Assembly (NCBI RefSeq): GCF_001641265.1
Contig: NW_020167524.1
Coordinates: 434,001 to 498,000 of the forward strand
DNA from: Pseudogymnoascus destructans
Lineage: Eukaryota; Ascomycota; Leotiomycetes; Thelebolales; Thelebolaceae
Length of the DNA stretch: 64,000 bases
Direction of reading: 5' to 3'
Under the pieces are notes generated by a model. The model made no database searches, was not told where the DNA came from, and saw only the letters and a list, made by a program, of their open reading frames with translations. Positions 32,932 to 44,593 of this stretch are shown here, piece by piece. Each line of letters begins with the position of its first letter. Position 1 is the first letter of the stretch. Position numbers and translations under genes: made by a program.

Positions 32932-34573
32932 TCAGTCTTCTCGCTTGCCTTTCCAGGCGGCGCCCGTCCTCGGTTGGCCGATTGGCGAACTTGGCCGGCT
33001 CGTGCTCAGGCCCGCTTTGTTCGTATTCATTATTCCTAATGGGGTAAGAAGGTTCTTCTTGTCTTCAGCGGGAGTGTAGCCGTTGTCAATCGTCGTCTTC
33101 TCGTAGGTTGCAATGTTGATGGGCGGTGGGCGGGAGCGGCCCTTGTCATTAAGGCTGTAGAGGTATGTTGCAAAAATGACCACCGCAGTGCCAATGAGAA
33201 ACTATAATAGGTCAGAACCGCTTCTCTCCAGAACTTGTTCGGGGATGGCTGAGACTCACATTAAGCGTAACCTTGAAGTCGAAGAACCAAACGCTGAACA
33301 AAAAGCTCAAAATAATGCTGATACTTGTTGCGAAGTTCTTCGCAATGTTATCCGCGTAGTTAATACACATTGCCACCAAAACACCACCAAGCGCCTGGAA
33401 CGCAATTGCCGTCCAGACGACAGAATTGTAGCCCGCGAAAAATCCGTTCTTTGCAATTTCGCCGCCGTCTTTGTACACAACTCCGATGAGGAGGGCAGGG
33501 AAAAGGGAGTAGAATGAGAGCTGAACATTGCGTGTCCAGACTGTGATGGACGCCGAGCTATCCTTCAAGACCTTCTCGAAATATACACCTGTCAAACCCG
33601 AAATAACGGAGGCAGTCAGGACGGCGATGCAACCGAGGGAGTAATTCATGGCTGCCTTTTCATGGCCAAGATCCTTGTCGATGCCCTCATAAGTAGCAGA
33701 GCGCTTTGTTAACGCCGAAAGACTTCTCTTCGTTACTTCATCTGCGACATGATGGGCCGCCTGTCCAACCTCGTGGAATGACCGCGGAAACGCGAATTTC
33801 GACGCATCCTCGAAAATGGTGGCGTAAGAGACCTTATCGGAAGATGGAAGCTGCACGATGACAACACCAATAGTGAGTAATACAAGAGCGGTCCATTTCC
33901 GTCCAGAAAGTGAGCGTCGAAGCATGGTTACGCTGAAAAGGGCAGTGGTAAGAATCTAGAACGCACGGATTGGTTAGTTTGTTGTATTTGTCTCGAAGAA
34001 TGGGGGGGAGACCTTTAGTTGATACAAAATTTGAAAGTGAACAGCATCCAAATTGCTCACTGCAATATACTGGAGAGAGTTTTGAAGGGTATATAACGAC
34101 GCGGGAATCGCTAGCTTCCAGCCATCTCCGGAAAACACAGAGTTGTAAAGTTGTTCAAATAGTGTCGTAGATGGCGTTGATGGCGGCATTGTCCGCGAAA
34201 TATCGTATAATGCTATGGTTAAGCTGACAGATAGTTTGAGGACTTCGTTCAAGAGGACCGCGGTGGATGTGAAGTAACGGTGCCCACCAATAACGGGCAT
34301 GATGCGGGAGTAATGCATAATCTAGTTTTTATCAGCCGCCATCCCATGTTCTCACAATCGACCGTATGCAAGTTCGGTAATTTCATAATGGGAGTAGATC
34401 GCAAGGAGACATACGAGAATGAGGGCGGAGTTTTGGAAGGTGAGCTGGAGGCACTGTGGTTAGTATGACTTCATCATTGTTCTTGGGGGAAAAGAGCTCA
34501 CGGTGATTAGGGAAACATGTTTCATTGGCACCCCATAGAATGTCGCACTCTGCGACTTCTCCCCCGGTGCCAT
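32932..34573 (-). CDS. Golgi nucleotide-sugar transporter (UDP-GlcNAc/UDP-Gal type)
   Basis: Five exons read downward: 34573-34502, 34444-34415, 34321-34013, 33955-33260 and 33201-32932, giving 458 residues. The second exon is only 30 nt (LTFQNSALIL) and joins in phase to IMHYSRIMP. Family hallmarks of SLC35A-type transporters are VSLITLTFQNSALIL, HYSRIMPVIGGHRYFTSTAV, LNEVLKLSVSL, ILYQLKILTTALFSV and GGVLVAMCINYADNIAKNFA. About ten membrane segments are visible. These proteins exchange cytosolic UDP-sugars for UMP in the Golgi and feed glycosylation or wall synthesis. The loop between the fourth-exon membrane segments (about 170-225) is longer than usual. Which UDP-sugar is carried cannot be fixed from sequence. 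Confidence 0.88.
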
Positions 34574-35010
34574 GGTGAGTTTCTTTTGAAGTAAATCCCA
34601 AGGTTGGGTTGAGCTTCGTCGATGCGCCCAGCAGTCTCTCTGTCTATCGGCTGCCCGTGAACCGACCAGGCGCAACACAGCTGCAAGCCTCTTTTTCTTC
34701 CCAGCAAAGCAAAAAATATGCAGCGAGGTCAGAACCAGTGATGAGAGTTTCACCCAAATCCACTTTCTTGTAGCCGTGCAGAGGAAGAGTTGAGGAAGCG
34801 TTGTGCAGCGTCCGTGAAACCGCAGAGACAATGAAGGGCACAATGAAGGGCAAAGGGCCGCACAGGGCGCAGTTCTAGAACTGTGGATAAATCGTGACAG
34901 CGCGACAAAACGCACTCACCCACCAAAACAGGGTTAGTCCCCAGCGTGTGAGGGAGCTCACTTGGCGCCACAGCATTACTCGTACTTTGGATTAATAAAT
35001 GTACTCGCTA
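34574..35010. promoter_or_regulatory. Upstream region of the transporter gene
   Basis: No separate gene seen. Minus-strand frames here read out of frame into the transporter's first exon and look like 5' leader. Confidence 0.3.
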
Positions 35011-35056
35011 CCTGTAGTAGAGTAGTCCAACAAAAACCCGAGTATGTAATGTTATG
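35011..35056 (+). mobile_element. Tc1-like terminal repeat, copy B
   Basis: Reverse complement of 20932-20973, with one substitution and a 4-bp gap. It starts CCTGTAGTAGAGTAG and lies 20 bp before a transposase fragment in the same orientation. Confidence 0.65.
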
Positions 35057-35076
35057 CTGCTTTGCCACTCGTGCGT

Positions 35077-35229
35077 ACGCGACGCGTTATTGAGCCGCCA
35101 TTAACTCCAAAGCGACAGCCAGAGCTTACTCGAGATGAACGTCTTCGGATTTATACTCTATATAATGATGCAAAATGGTCAACATACGAAGCTGTTATTG
35201 ATGCTAATGGATGGCATACAAAATATTAA
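35077..35229 (+). pseudogene. Tc1/mariner-type transposase N-terminal fragment
   Basis: The frame reads PPLTPKRQPELTRDERLRIY, then TLYNDAKWSTYEAVI, and stops at TAA 35227-35229. PELTRDERLRI-TL is the start of the helix-turn-helix DNA-binding domain of fungal Tc1-like transposases. The start codon is lost and the catalytic DDE part is absent, so this is a relic. Confidence 0.6.
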
Positions 35230-36128
35230 TGTAGATTATTATTTCTCGCAACTTTTTAAAACAGCGGAGAGGTGGAACTACTCGTACGTACATGGGTCCC
35301 TTGTTAACAATTACGAGTACATGGGGTTTAGCGCCGTTTCCCCGGCTATTACGAAGATCTGGGTGGGCGAGATCGGGAGGTACGTACCGCACAGTCGAGG
35401 AGCCTACATGTGACATTTTGGCTACCGCTGTCGTCCATTATGGCAGCTTTGTTTGAGTGCAACATGTAACAACAAACTAATGAATAAATTCAACCACACA
35501 GTGCTATATATGCCAGATCAAGGATTTAAATCAGCCAGTCACTTATGAGTCAATATAGGAGAGCTTTATTGTTATTTTACGAGCTATAAATGGTCCCTCT
35601 TCCGACATTACGGTGGCACAAGTACTACACAACCCAATTACCCGCAGTCATGTAAGGATACAGCACTCGGCGAGCTCATCGATAGCTCGAAGAGCTCGGG
35701 CTTTGCAAACGGGAGATATAGTGGATAGGGCATCATATCTAGTTTGGTAATCCGATGGCAATAGTGTGTTTGATTGATCGCACGATCGCATTTCTTTACT
35801 GTCGATATTCTTCAAGTGAGGGGTGGCAAATTCAAATGTTACAAGTCACAGTACAATATTGGCACACAAACAAGATAGCTGCCATCGGTATGAGGGTTAT
35901 ATTTCTACCATCTGCACTTGGGTAGCAGTACTACCATCAAGCTATCCTATTCCGCGACCAGTACAAGTTCCCAGTCCCATATCATTATTACCAAGACTCC
36001 TTTTCATATGCCTCCCAAGTATGTGTATACCCATCATGCGCCATCGCGATGCAAAAAAGATAACAAAAAAGAAAAACGTATCATGAAAATCATCATCCAA
36101 GGGTAGTGCCCCTGAACTTCCCAACTAT
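35230..36128. other. Intergenic, AT-rich DNA
   Basis: AT-rich DNA between the transposase relic and the cyclin stop codon. I found no transposase catalytic region and no second terminal repeat. The last few hundred bases probably hold the cyclin 3' UTR. Confidence 0.4.
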
Positions 36129-37349
36129 CTAGTTGCGGTACCCTAGAAAGCGGGAGATAATGTTCTGGCTGCGGCCCATTCCCATGCTCATAGCCATGCG
36201 GGCACGGCGGGAGGACTGCTGGGTAGCTTGCTCAATATCGTACATGGTGGTGATGTCCGGTTGGACTTTGCCGTGGGTGGGAGCGGCGATGTAGACTTGC
36301 TCAGGGCTCATCGTAGGAGCGACTGGCAGGTAGTAGTCATCAGACTGGCTGGGGAACATATCGACTTTGAGATCTTCCCGGAAGGAGTTCATAGACGGAA
36401 TTCGTGATATCGGTGTGTTTGATCGGCTGCGGCTGGACTCTCGAGATGAGTGGCCGGAGTAGCATCCCATGCTATACGAGCCGGTGGTGTCGGCGGTGCC
36501 GCTGCGGGAGAGATCCGGAATATCTGATGCGGATGGTGTGCGACGCTTGAGGAACTCGGCCTTGTATGCCTTTGCTGAGTTGTACATGGCTCTTGGCTGT
36601 GCCACTGTTGGCTCACTTGTCTCCGTGCGAACATTGAAGTCGTCCAAGGCAGGGCGTGCGATTCTCAAAGTGTTGCGTTCCGCCTCACGTTGCGCCAGGT
36701 ACTCGCGATGGCGGTTCTTGATCTGTCTATCTTCCTCGATAGCATTGCGGATGGGATCCAAGAAGTGCTCAAAGTGACCCTCAAGCTCTGCGAGACCAAA
36801 GTTGAGATCCCAATCCAAAAGGTAGAGGAGTTGTCTCTCCATAAGGTTGACCTCGTTCCCGGAAAAGCCGAATTGGGAAAAATCTTGGTACAACGTCGAA
36901 GGTACCGAGGTATACCCAGCCCAATGTTTGTTCTTTGGGGAGGAGTCGTTGAGGAACTTGGCAGAGAGGATAAGGCACGCGAGGAAGATGCGGTGAGTCG
37001 TGCATCTTAAACCCTTGGCAACGGGTGGGAGCTTCTTCTTAAGACGGTGAAGGTACAAAAGAGTGGTCATCAATGTCGGGACTTGAACGTTTGAGTGGAT
37101 AACGAGGGAAGTGATGAACTGCTCGAGAGATGGGATCTTGAGGTCGGCAGCCGACAGGGCTGGTGGCGGCGTTGTTGGCGGTGTGGGGGTTTGAAGCTGA
37201 ACCTGTTCTGTGGTGGGGAAAGTCTCACACTGAATGACTGCCTGGGCCATCTCGGCGAGGTATGAAATCATATCCTCTGTAACCGGAGTGCAGACGAAGT
37301 GGTCGAAGGCGGCATCCTGATGTTGGGGACGGCGGCGTGTGGAATCCAT
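36129..37349 (-). CDS. PCL1: PCL-type cyclin (Pho85-cyclin family, PCL1/PclA-like)
   Basis: A single-exon 406-residue protein. The N-terminus RRRPQHQDAAFDHFVCTPVT, then EDMISYLAEMAQAVI, is typical of fungal PCL1/PclA cyclins. A cyclin box covers about residues 75-215, with LYLHRLKKKLP, THRIFLACLILSAKFLNDSS, the NKHWAGYTSVPS block and NLMERQLLYLLDWDL. The C-terminal half is low-complexity, Ser/Arg-rich and likely phosphorylated. Such cyclins activate a Pho85/PhoA-type kinase in G1 and in polarity and sporulation. The gene has a long upstream region without other genes, which suits a regulated cell-cycle gene. The cyclin family assignment is firm; the exact orthologue is less so. Confidence 0.85.
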   Translation of the reverse strand: MDSTRRRPQHQDAAFDHFVCTPVTEDMISYLAEMAQAVIQCETFPTTEQVQLQTPTPPTTPPPALSAADLKIPSLEQFITSLVIHSNVQVPTLMTTLLYLHRLKKKLPPVAKGLRCTTHRIFLACLILSAKFLNDSSPKNKHWAGYTSVPSTLYQDFSQFGFSGNEVNLMERQLLYLLDWDLNFGLAELEGHFEHFLDPIRNAIEEDRQIKNRHREYLAQREAERNTLRIARPALDDFNVRTETSEPTVAQPRAMYNSAKAYKAEFLKRRTPSASDIPDLSRSGTADTTGSYSMGCYSGHSSRESSRSRSNTPISRIPSMNSFREDLKVDMFPSQSDDYYLPVAPTMSPEQVYIAAPTHGKVQPDITTMYDIEQATQQSSRRARMAMSMGMGRSQNIISRFLGYRN

Positions 37350-40300
37350 TGCGAGATGTTGGTAGATGATTCGTGAAAATGCTGGTGCTTTGAATGTTGA
37401 AAGTGAGAAAAATGAAGTCCAAAGCTAACCAGAAAATGTCGGTGTGCGAAAAAGAGGAAAGTATCTACTGAAGAAATAATCCGCAGAAGATATAAGATGA
37501 GGCTTAGTATTGATGGGTACTTCAATACACAGCCAGGTGATTGTTGAGCGTGCGAATGGATTTAACAATAGGGAGTTCCTATTGACTATTGGCGACAATT
37601 GCTATTGTCGTTTTGGCGGTGGGTTGGTGCGCAAGGCTGATGCTACAAGAAGGCTGACTGGTGGATTTCGAGAGGACCAAGACGCTGGGGTTGACGAATA
37701 ACAAAAACGAACTTTTTTGGCTGCGCAAATGCGTAATCTGACCAGCAGAATAAAAATTAAGGATTATAGATATATCGAAGGAGTTCGAATAACAAGGCTT
37801 ATGAGAGTATCGTTCAAAAAAGGAAAGGCAAAAAGGAATCCAACACCGGGCTAGAGATGACGAGGCAGGATATCCCAAAAGGCGGAAATGAGCGACCTTA
37901 AAAGCCTGGAGGCTTCTCAATGCAGCTGGAGTTTGGCCTAGTTGGCACTGGAGAACGCCTGCGTCAAACGGCAATGTGCAGGGGTTGATAGGGCGAGGCA
38001 GTGCTAAATGGGGAACCGAGGGCGCGAAGCAGACTCCTCTTTGACGCTCAGCGGCAACACAAACACGACCCTGTTTGAAAGGCCACCGGTACGGAGACCC
38101 AAAACTGGAGCGCGGCAATGAAATGAGCTCGCAAGGATATCGTGACTGGCGATGGAGAGCGGGTATCGCGTTGGTGGCGCAGGCTAGATGTTGTGGGAGG
38201 AGCTGGGTGAGGTTGACGCCGTTGTGAGGCTTTGTTGGGTCTGATCTGCTTGGCTGTGGCGAAGGATGGATGATACAATGCAGTGACAGGCTTCGAGCAC
38301 AGTTTCGATCAACGAGGGCGCTTGGGTATGATTCTGTGGGTTTTTGTGTGTTTGAGATTCGACTGTGACTGTTGGTCTGGTATCGTCTGTGAATGTCGAT
38401 ACACCGGTCGTGGTCAATCCTTTCAATGATGGTGGTGAGAAACGAGCAAGGTCTTACTTTCGTCGTGACAAGACTTCAAGCATACAGCAATGAGAAAGCG
38501 ATCGAGGACGACGAGGTGGGCTACGTGGTTCTACTTATTCGGAAAGACCATAAGAAGGGCATTGTATTCTGTCACCTGTTTCAATTTTACAACACCCATT
38601 ATTCCATTATTTTTCAGACATCCTGCAGCCCTGGCAACGCCAACAAGGTGCCAACCCGAAATATGAAGTCTAACGACTGCCTTGTGCAGAGTCGTAAGGG
38701 CCTACGCCAGCTCCGTTCCTATGGTTGGCCCAGGACTCTTCGCGGCTTCTCTCGCGTGGTCCGGCACGGAACAGGCCTGTGGGATCTCAAGAATCGGGAA
38801 TAGCATGTACTCGCCTCACCAACATTAACTGACAAGTACTCAGAACCACTGAATTCGGCTTGGCTCCCAGCTTCTCTCTCCTTGCCATCCTGGTCCTAAG
38901 ACACTATACGGCCATCTGACTGGCACACTCGGGGGCATTCAAACTACACGGCCGTGTACACGGCCGCAAATTACGGCTCTTCATTGACTTCACTCACATG
39001 CTTTACCTGTATCGTGACTGGATCACAGCGTACCAGCAACGCGGTGGACTGTGCCGTTTCAGAATCTAGGGGGCGCCATAAGCTGACCAGCAGGCCACCA
39101 GCTGAACAGGCATCGGACGACGACGAAAGAGTCTCGTCCAAACAATAGCCCGTATGCTAAGCAGAGACCTTGTCCCGCTTCGAGGCAACAATGCTGTCAA
39201 AATGTCTTACATGGCTACCTAAAGGAGCCACGCCACGAGAGACAGTGGAGTAGCTGGCAATAGAGTATTCCAGAGTCGCTCAGAAAGTGACGCCTCAGGC
39301 CGTGGCGTAAAGTATACAAATACGCGTCGTCGATCTTTAGTCATTTCATGCATTGTTGGCATGAGAAGGGACAGATATTCAGCTTCGGAGGCCCCAAAGA
39401 CAATGCGCCATCTCATCTCCAACTCTTCCAGCTCTTCATGCGAGGGGAGGCCACAAAATTGCGCACTTTGTTAGGCGAATTACGAATGTTTCAAGCAAGG
39501 CTATTTACCATATCGGCCATATACCTGCGATCGCCTTCGACATGATTGATGTACATGAGATCTACCAGGTTGCGATCTCACCACAACACGACCGCAAGGG
39601 CTGTTGATTCGACTACCTTTAGGAATTCTGAAACAAGCTGGTAAACACAATGTTTTGACATGGGAAATTGGTATGCACACCAGTTTGGACAACCGTTCGG
39701 ATAACATGGCACAAAGATTCGCTGATAGCATAAGCTTAAGGGGATGCCAGCACACAGAAGTTATGCGCAGGGTGTTCTGCAGAGCCCTGAATTGTGAACA
39801 TCTCAGCCAACCCCTTTTTTGTACAGGCGCTACGATGCATCATCTCTCCCTTTTTGCCTGCAGTGGTCTACAGAAATCAGGAGTAAGGTGCATAAGTCTT
39901 GCTGTCCCGTAAAGGAGGCTTCAGGCAAGGAGGTCTCCCCGAGAAGCAACTATCGAAAAACCAAGAAATAGTTTACATACCGCGTAATCGGACAGTGAAC
40001 CCCAGACCCCCAAACGAGGCTATGTCCACCGCGCATCCGCCGTTCAAGCCACCCGCATCTTGCCCGCCACACCAATATTTGATTCGCTAGTCTCGTCCCG
40101 TGTTGAAACAGCCACCCAACCAATCGTCCATCTCGCCTGTCGCTGCGCTCACGACTTCCCAGGCTCGTGACGGCTATAAGCCAGCTGGACGGCCGCATGA
40201 TATACCCAGCTGTGCTGGCCACGGGTTATGGTGTGGCCGAGGTGTGCTGTGGCGAGGCAACTTTAGGGGGTCAAGACCCTAACCCTAGAACGCTTCATGT

Positions 40301-41307
40301 GAGGAACGTGCTCGTCCGAGGATGCTCGTGATCGTCAACCCCTAGTCGCACAATGCAATACTCGAGCACAATCAACGCGCAGATTTGTACGGAGTACAAT
40401 CATCCCTTGATCTCCAGACGCCTTGGAGGGCAGTGTAGCGTCGTTTACAGCACTTATCCCAGGTACAAGCGCACATCGGTCTCTGGTTGGCTACTTCGAG
40501 GCGGGCGCTAAGCGCCCGAATCCTACGGCCCCTCGTTTGACGCTACCCCTCCACGCGTACATCAAGCGCCTACCTCCCCTCCTCCATCCCAGCGCTTCGA
40601 ACGTCCCCTCCGAATTTTCCAGTTTATTCTTGTAGCGACAGGCAAGCGCCTTCTCAAACGGCGCTGCGCTTACGCAGCGTGGGGGCGCTTGACGGTGCCA
40701 CAGGAACGAGTATTTATAGATCCGGCGCCAAGATTGGACTGCCACAATGCAACCGTGGTTCTGGAATGTAGGCGGGTGTTTGGAAACGGACATAGCTCTC
40801 TATGCAGAGGGTTTCAGCGCCGTCTGTTTACATCCAAAGAGTAGTGATGACTAGTTTTCAGGAGCTCTTGAAGGATATTACTCTGGTATATCGTGAGTGA
40901 CAGCGAAAACCAAAGCATGAGCACGCAGGATGACAATTGATGAAGGTAAGCATTTGTTAAGGGAATTTATACTCTTGGGTTTATTGATATTTAGGTTTTG
41001 TGCATTAGATCGTAGTTTGGTAAAAAGTGTATTATTTGTTAGTATGCCTAGGAAATAAATTATATCAGATAAACTATTCAAAATTATATTCTAAAAAACC
41101 ACGAGCTATTATTCTTTGTTGGTCGTCGATAATATTTGAGCATCAAAATGACGTGGCGAGCACAACATAGTATTGCCGTGTTCGGGGATGATATAGAGAA
41201 CTTTCGACGTGAAAGAAGGGCCAGAATACCACCATTTTCAATCACCACATGGACGACTGATCTTGTCACTACACTTCTGTCGCTACACCTCTTGTCACCC
41301 ACCACCG
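37350..41307. other. Second gene-poor stretch
   Basis: The first kilobase is probably the cyclin promoter and leader; it contains a 179-codon minus-strand frame (37579-38118) with no domain. Further on I see only short, unassigned frames. One at 39219-39422 (minus) reads like protein (LEMRWRIVFGASEAEYLSLL) but is boxed by stops and may be a relic. No intact gene. Confidence 0.4.
38949..38966. promoter_or_regulatory. Perfect 18-bp palindrome with paired CGGCCG
   Basis: CGGCCGTGTACACGGCCG is its own reverse complement. Paired CGG/CCG triplets are the half-sites of fungal Zn2Cys6 regulators, but no gene starts nearby, so function is doubtful. Confidence 0.4.
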
Positions 41308-41639
41308 TCACTCGTAGCATAGAAAGGGGCGATTATGAGTATCCTCCGGATCTTTTGTGATATCCCCAGTGCGGCACGAAAGGGTAAGAGCTGATAAGTA
41401 TTCAGTCTTTGGTGAGCCTTCTGCGTAGGTGAGAGTCTTGGACGCCTTCTTGGATTTGATTCGATTATTAAGAGCATGTCCATAATAGCTTACATACTGC
41501 TGAAGCCGGCAGCGATGAAGGGATTTGGATGTTCCCTGAACTCCATATCAGAGCTGTCGAAGCCATCTTCGGCGTCGTTGCTGTTGTCCATATTGAGTAG
41601 GTAGACCGTAGAATCAAATGTGAGCTTTTCGGTTTGCAT
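41308..41639 (-). CDS. Candidate small two-exon gene, 84 residues
   Basis: Exon 1 is 41639-41498 and exon 2 is 41420-41308. The 77-nt intron starts GTATGTAAG, ends TACGCAG and joins in phase. The product begins MQTEKLTFDSTVYLLNMD, carries an acidic stretch NDAEDGFDSSDMEF, and after the junction reads GSPKTEYLSALTLS, ending FLCYE. An inner Met (MDNSNDAEDG) could be the start. It is soluble, acidic, and of no recognised family. It could instead be the 5' part of a longer gene, or chance. Confidence 0.35.
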
Positions 41640-42332
41640 ATCCATTCATCTCCATCTCCATCTCCTCTCCTGTTGTCTTTTAAACGATTGTATTCACATT
41701 CATACACTATTCTCCCGCGTGTTATAAGCTGGAATGCCAGCTATTTTCACTGTGAACACCCAATAAATATAAAACAACTAGCATAAGACAGGAATGGCGG
41801 TATTTACAAACTTTACCATCTGCAGTGGTAATGGAGTTGAAAATTAATATTTTGTTACCTCACGGCGCACGTGTAGTTCCAAGCCCTAACGAAAGTGTGT
41901 CAACCGCGGGGTAGAAAAAATATTTATTCACAGTACCTTGCAGGGTTACAGTACGTATATCGCATCGCGTTCTCCATTCTACTGTCGCGTTTATATAAGT
42001 TCATGCCGCCGACCCGGAATAACTGAAATATTCTGGCTCGGAGACATCGAACTACGGCGCGGTCGTTGATTGATGTTATCTATCCACCGACCCCACCATC
42101 CCTCCTGACTTGTCGCCGCCTCTCGGACATCCATACCGCTCGCTAAGTTAGATAAGTTAGATATCCCGAAACTCGCATTTCTTGATCAACATCGCAGCTT
42201 CTTTCTTGACTCCTCTGCGCGTTTCTGTTATTGCATGCGACGATGTCAGCTACTCGAAGACAACAACTTTAAGAGGGAATTCAAGTGCGAACCCAGCCCT
42301 TTGTGATCACCGCCATAAGAACGCCCCTCAGA
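41640..42332. promoter_or_regulatory. Intergenic and promoter region of PAC1
   Basis: AT-rich first half, then CT-rich sequence (about 42095-42125) leading to the PAC1 start. No gene seen. Confidence 0.35.
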
Positions 42333-43856
42333 ATGGGCGCCATATTAACGAATCGACAAGCTGAAGAGCTGTACGTTTATCTCGTGGTGGTTATAGCTGA
42401 AGACTTGATTGATGCTAACGATATACTCCCAGACACAAGTCGATCATAGCATACCTATCAGCGAATAACCTACCAAACACAGCTGCCGCCCTCAGGGAAG
42501 AATTGAGTCTTGGAGAAGATGTCTACGATGCAGCTACAGCAAAGAAATATGAATCGCTGCTGGAGAAGAAGTGGACAAGCGTCGTCCGGTTACAAAAGAA
42601 GGTACGAATAGAATGCAGTGTCTCCCCACAGTCTACCACTCTTGACCGCCCCTCTTAGTGATCTCTCTCTGACCAGCTTCCCATTACAGATAATGGATCT
42701 CGAATCCCGAAATGTGGAACTGCAATCCGAAGTCGACAATGCGACGCCTACCTCCCTATCCAAACGGAACCAAGACCCGACAGCTTGGCTTCCCAAAACC
42801 CCTCCGCGACACACATTGGAATCACACCGAGATACCGTCAACTGCGTTGCTTTCCACCCTATATTCTCCTCCATTGCGTCTGGATCTGACGACTATACCA
42901 TCAAGATTTGGGACTGGGAGCTTGGTGAACTAGAGATGACAATCAAGGGCCACACGAGAGCAATTCTAGACCTTGACTATGGCGGACCGAAAGGTCGTGT
43001 ACTGCTGGCATCCTGCAGCTCCGATCTGACTATCAAACTATGGGACCCAGCAGATGCCTACAAGAATATCCGGACCTTGCCGGGCCACGATCACAGCGTT
43101 AGTGCTGTACGATTCATACCTTCAGGGTCATCATCTGGAAACCTGCTTGTCAGCGCAAGTAGAGATAAAACCCTAAAAATATGGGACGTCACCACCGGCT
43201 ACTGCGTGAAGACACTAAACGGCCACTCCGGCTGGATTCGCGCCGTCAGCCCTTCCTCTGACGGGCGTTTCCTCCTCTCAACTGGCGACGATATGTCCGC
43301 TCGGCTGTGGGACATCTCGGCTTCGAATCCAGAAAGCAAGCAGGCCATGTTCGGCCACGAGCACTACAATGAGTGCTGTGCATTGGCGCCACCTACCTCC
43401 TATCAGAACTTTGCCACCCTGGCCGGACTGAAGAAGCCCCCACCCGCAAGTAGCACGGCGGAGTTCATGGCCACCGGATCGAGAGACAAGACGATTAGGC
43501 TCTGGGATGCTCGGGGGACTTGCCTCATGACCCTAGTTGGCCACGATAATTGGGTACGAGACCTCGTTTTCCATCCAGGTGGTAAATACCTCTTCTCTGT
43601 GTCGGACGACAAGTCGTTGAGGTGCTGGGATTTGAGCCAACAAGGAAAGTGTGTCAGGGTCCTCCGGGATGCACACGAGCACTTTGTTACATGTATACGG
43701 TGGGCACCCGGGATTGTCAAAGGGGAGCAAGCGGCAGAGGAGCAAAATGGTGGGGCCGTTGGAACGCCGAAGAAAGCGGTGGCGCCTGAGGTTCAGATAC
43801 GATGTGTGATTGCAACAGGGGGTGTGGATTGCAAGTTGAAGATATTTGCAAACTAA
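42333..43856 (+). CDS. PAC1: Nuclear distribution protein PAC1/NudF (LIS1 homologue)
   Basis: Three exons: 42333-42370, 42433-42601 and 42690-43856, total 457 residues, with introns of 62 and 88 nt and matching phases. The N-terminus [21 protein letters not shown], then [14 protein letters not shown], is a LisH domain. A coiled coil with [20 protein letters not shown] follows, and then a seven-bladed WD40 propeller (repeats such as [59 protein letters not shown]). LIS1 binds the dynein motor ring and, with NudE and dynactin, loads dynein for nuclear migration in hyphae. An extra loop within the late repeats ([16 protein letters not shown]) is usual in fungal PAC1. A dynactin subunit gene lies 12 kb away. 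Confidence 0.96.
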
Positions 43857-44593
43857 GGCTACAGTACAACTACGATATGCAGACCGGCAGCATGACATTG
43901 ACGAGAGATTATACTAGAATGAGAGATGGCCGAGCCGAGACGCGGGAGGGCCTAAACAGAGACAAGGATTGCCACTGCGTCTTTGCAGGGGAAGGCCGAG
44001 ATTGTGCTGGGAGAACTTTACGGAGTGGAATCGTGAGGATGTATCGGGAAAGATGGACCAACCAACATTGCTCCTGTGATCTTGGCAATCATAGATATTA
44101 CTGTGCGGTATATGTGCATCCACGGCCGACATACTGGATCCCCATACCCAAAACATATCAGATTACAACACGCACTCGAAAGCTATGTCCAGTGCAGTTC
44201 AAGACTACCGACGAAGCGGGGGTGGGGACACAAGCTAGGATATCAGTGGCTTAGCTCAGAATGAAGTAACGAATAGCTCGAAGAAACCTCTTGATTGCTG
44301 GCAAAGCTATATGTGCTTGCAGTGGCTATTGTGGAAGCATCTCCTTCTATAGCGCTGGGGAATATGTGTCTTGAGCTTCAAAAGGAGCATTAGACAAATT
44401 AGATACAATGTATGCTACTAGAAGTCGACAAGCCTGGTTTTGGACTGTGGGTGGTGAAATAGCTGATCTGATGTTATGTCGTCTTGGCGGGCGTTATTTG
44501 GACGTCTAGTTTGCATGTTGCAGTAAACCACAATTCTACTCGCTCGTGTCAATGTTGCCTAAAAGTACTTTTTTGAACATCCTTGCATTCTAT
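43857..44593. other. Convergent intergenic region
   Basis: 3' flanks of PAC1 (plus) and the Ca2+/H+ exchanger (minus). A 150-codon plus-strand frame at 43802-44254 overlaps the PAC1 end out of frame and has no motif. Confidence 0.4.

Noticed and set aside
32317..33039. 240-codon plus-strand open frame between MER3 and the transporter
   Set aside because: It runs antisense into the transporter's last exon, has no domain, and its composition changes along its length.
37579..38118. 179-codon minus-strand open frame upstream of the cyclin gene
   Set aside because: No domain or signal, and it lies in the presumed cyclin leader; I could not support it as a gene.
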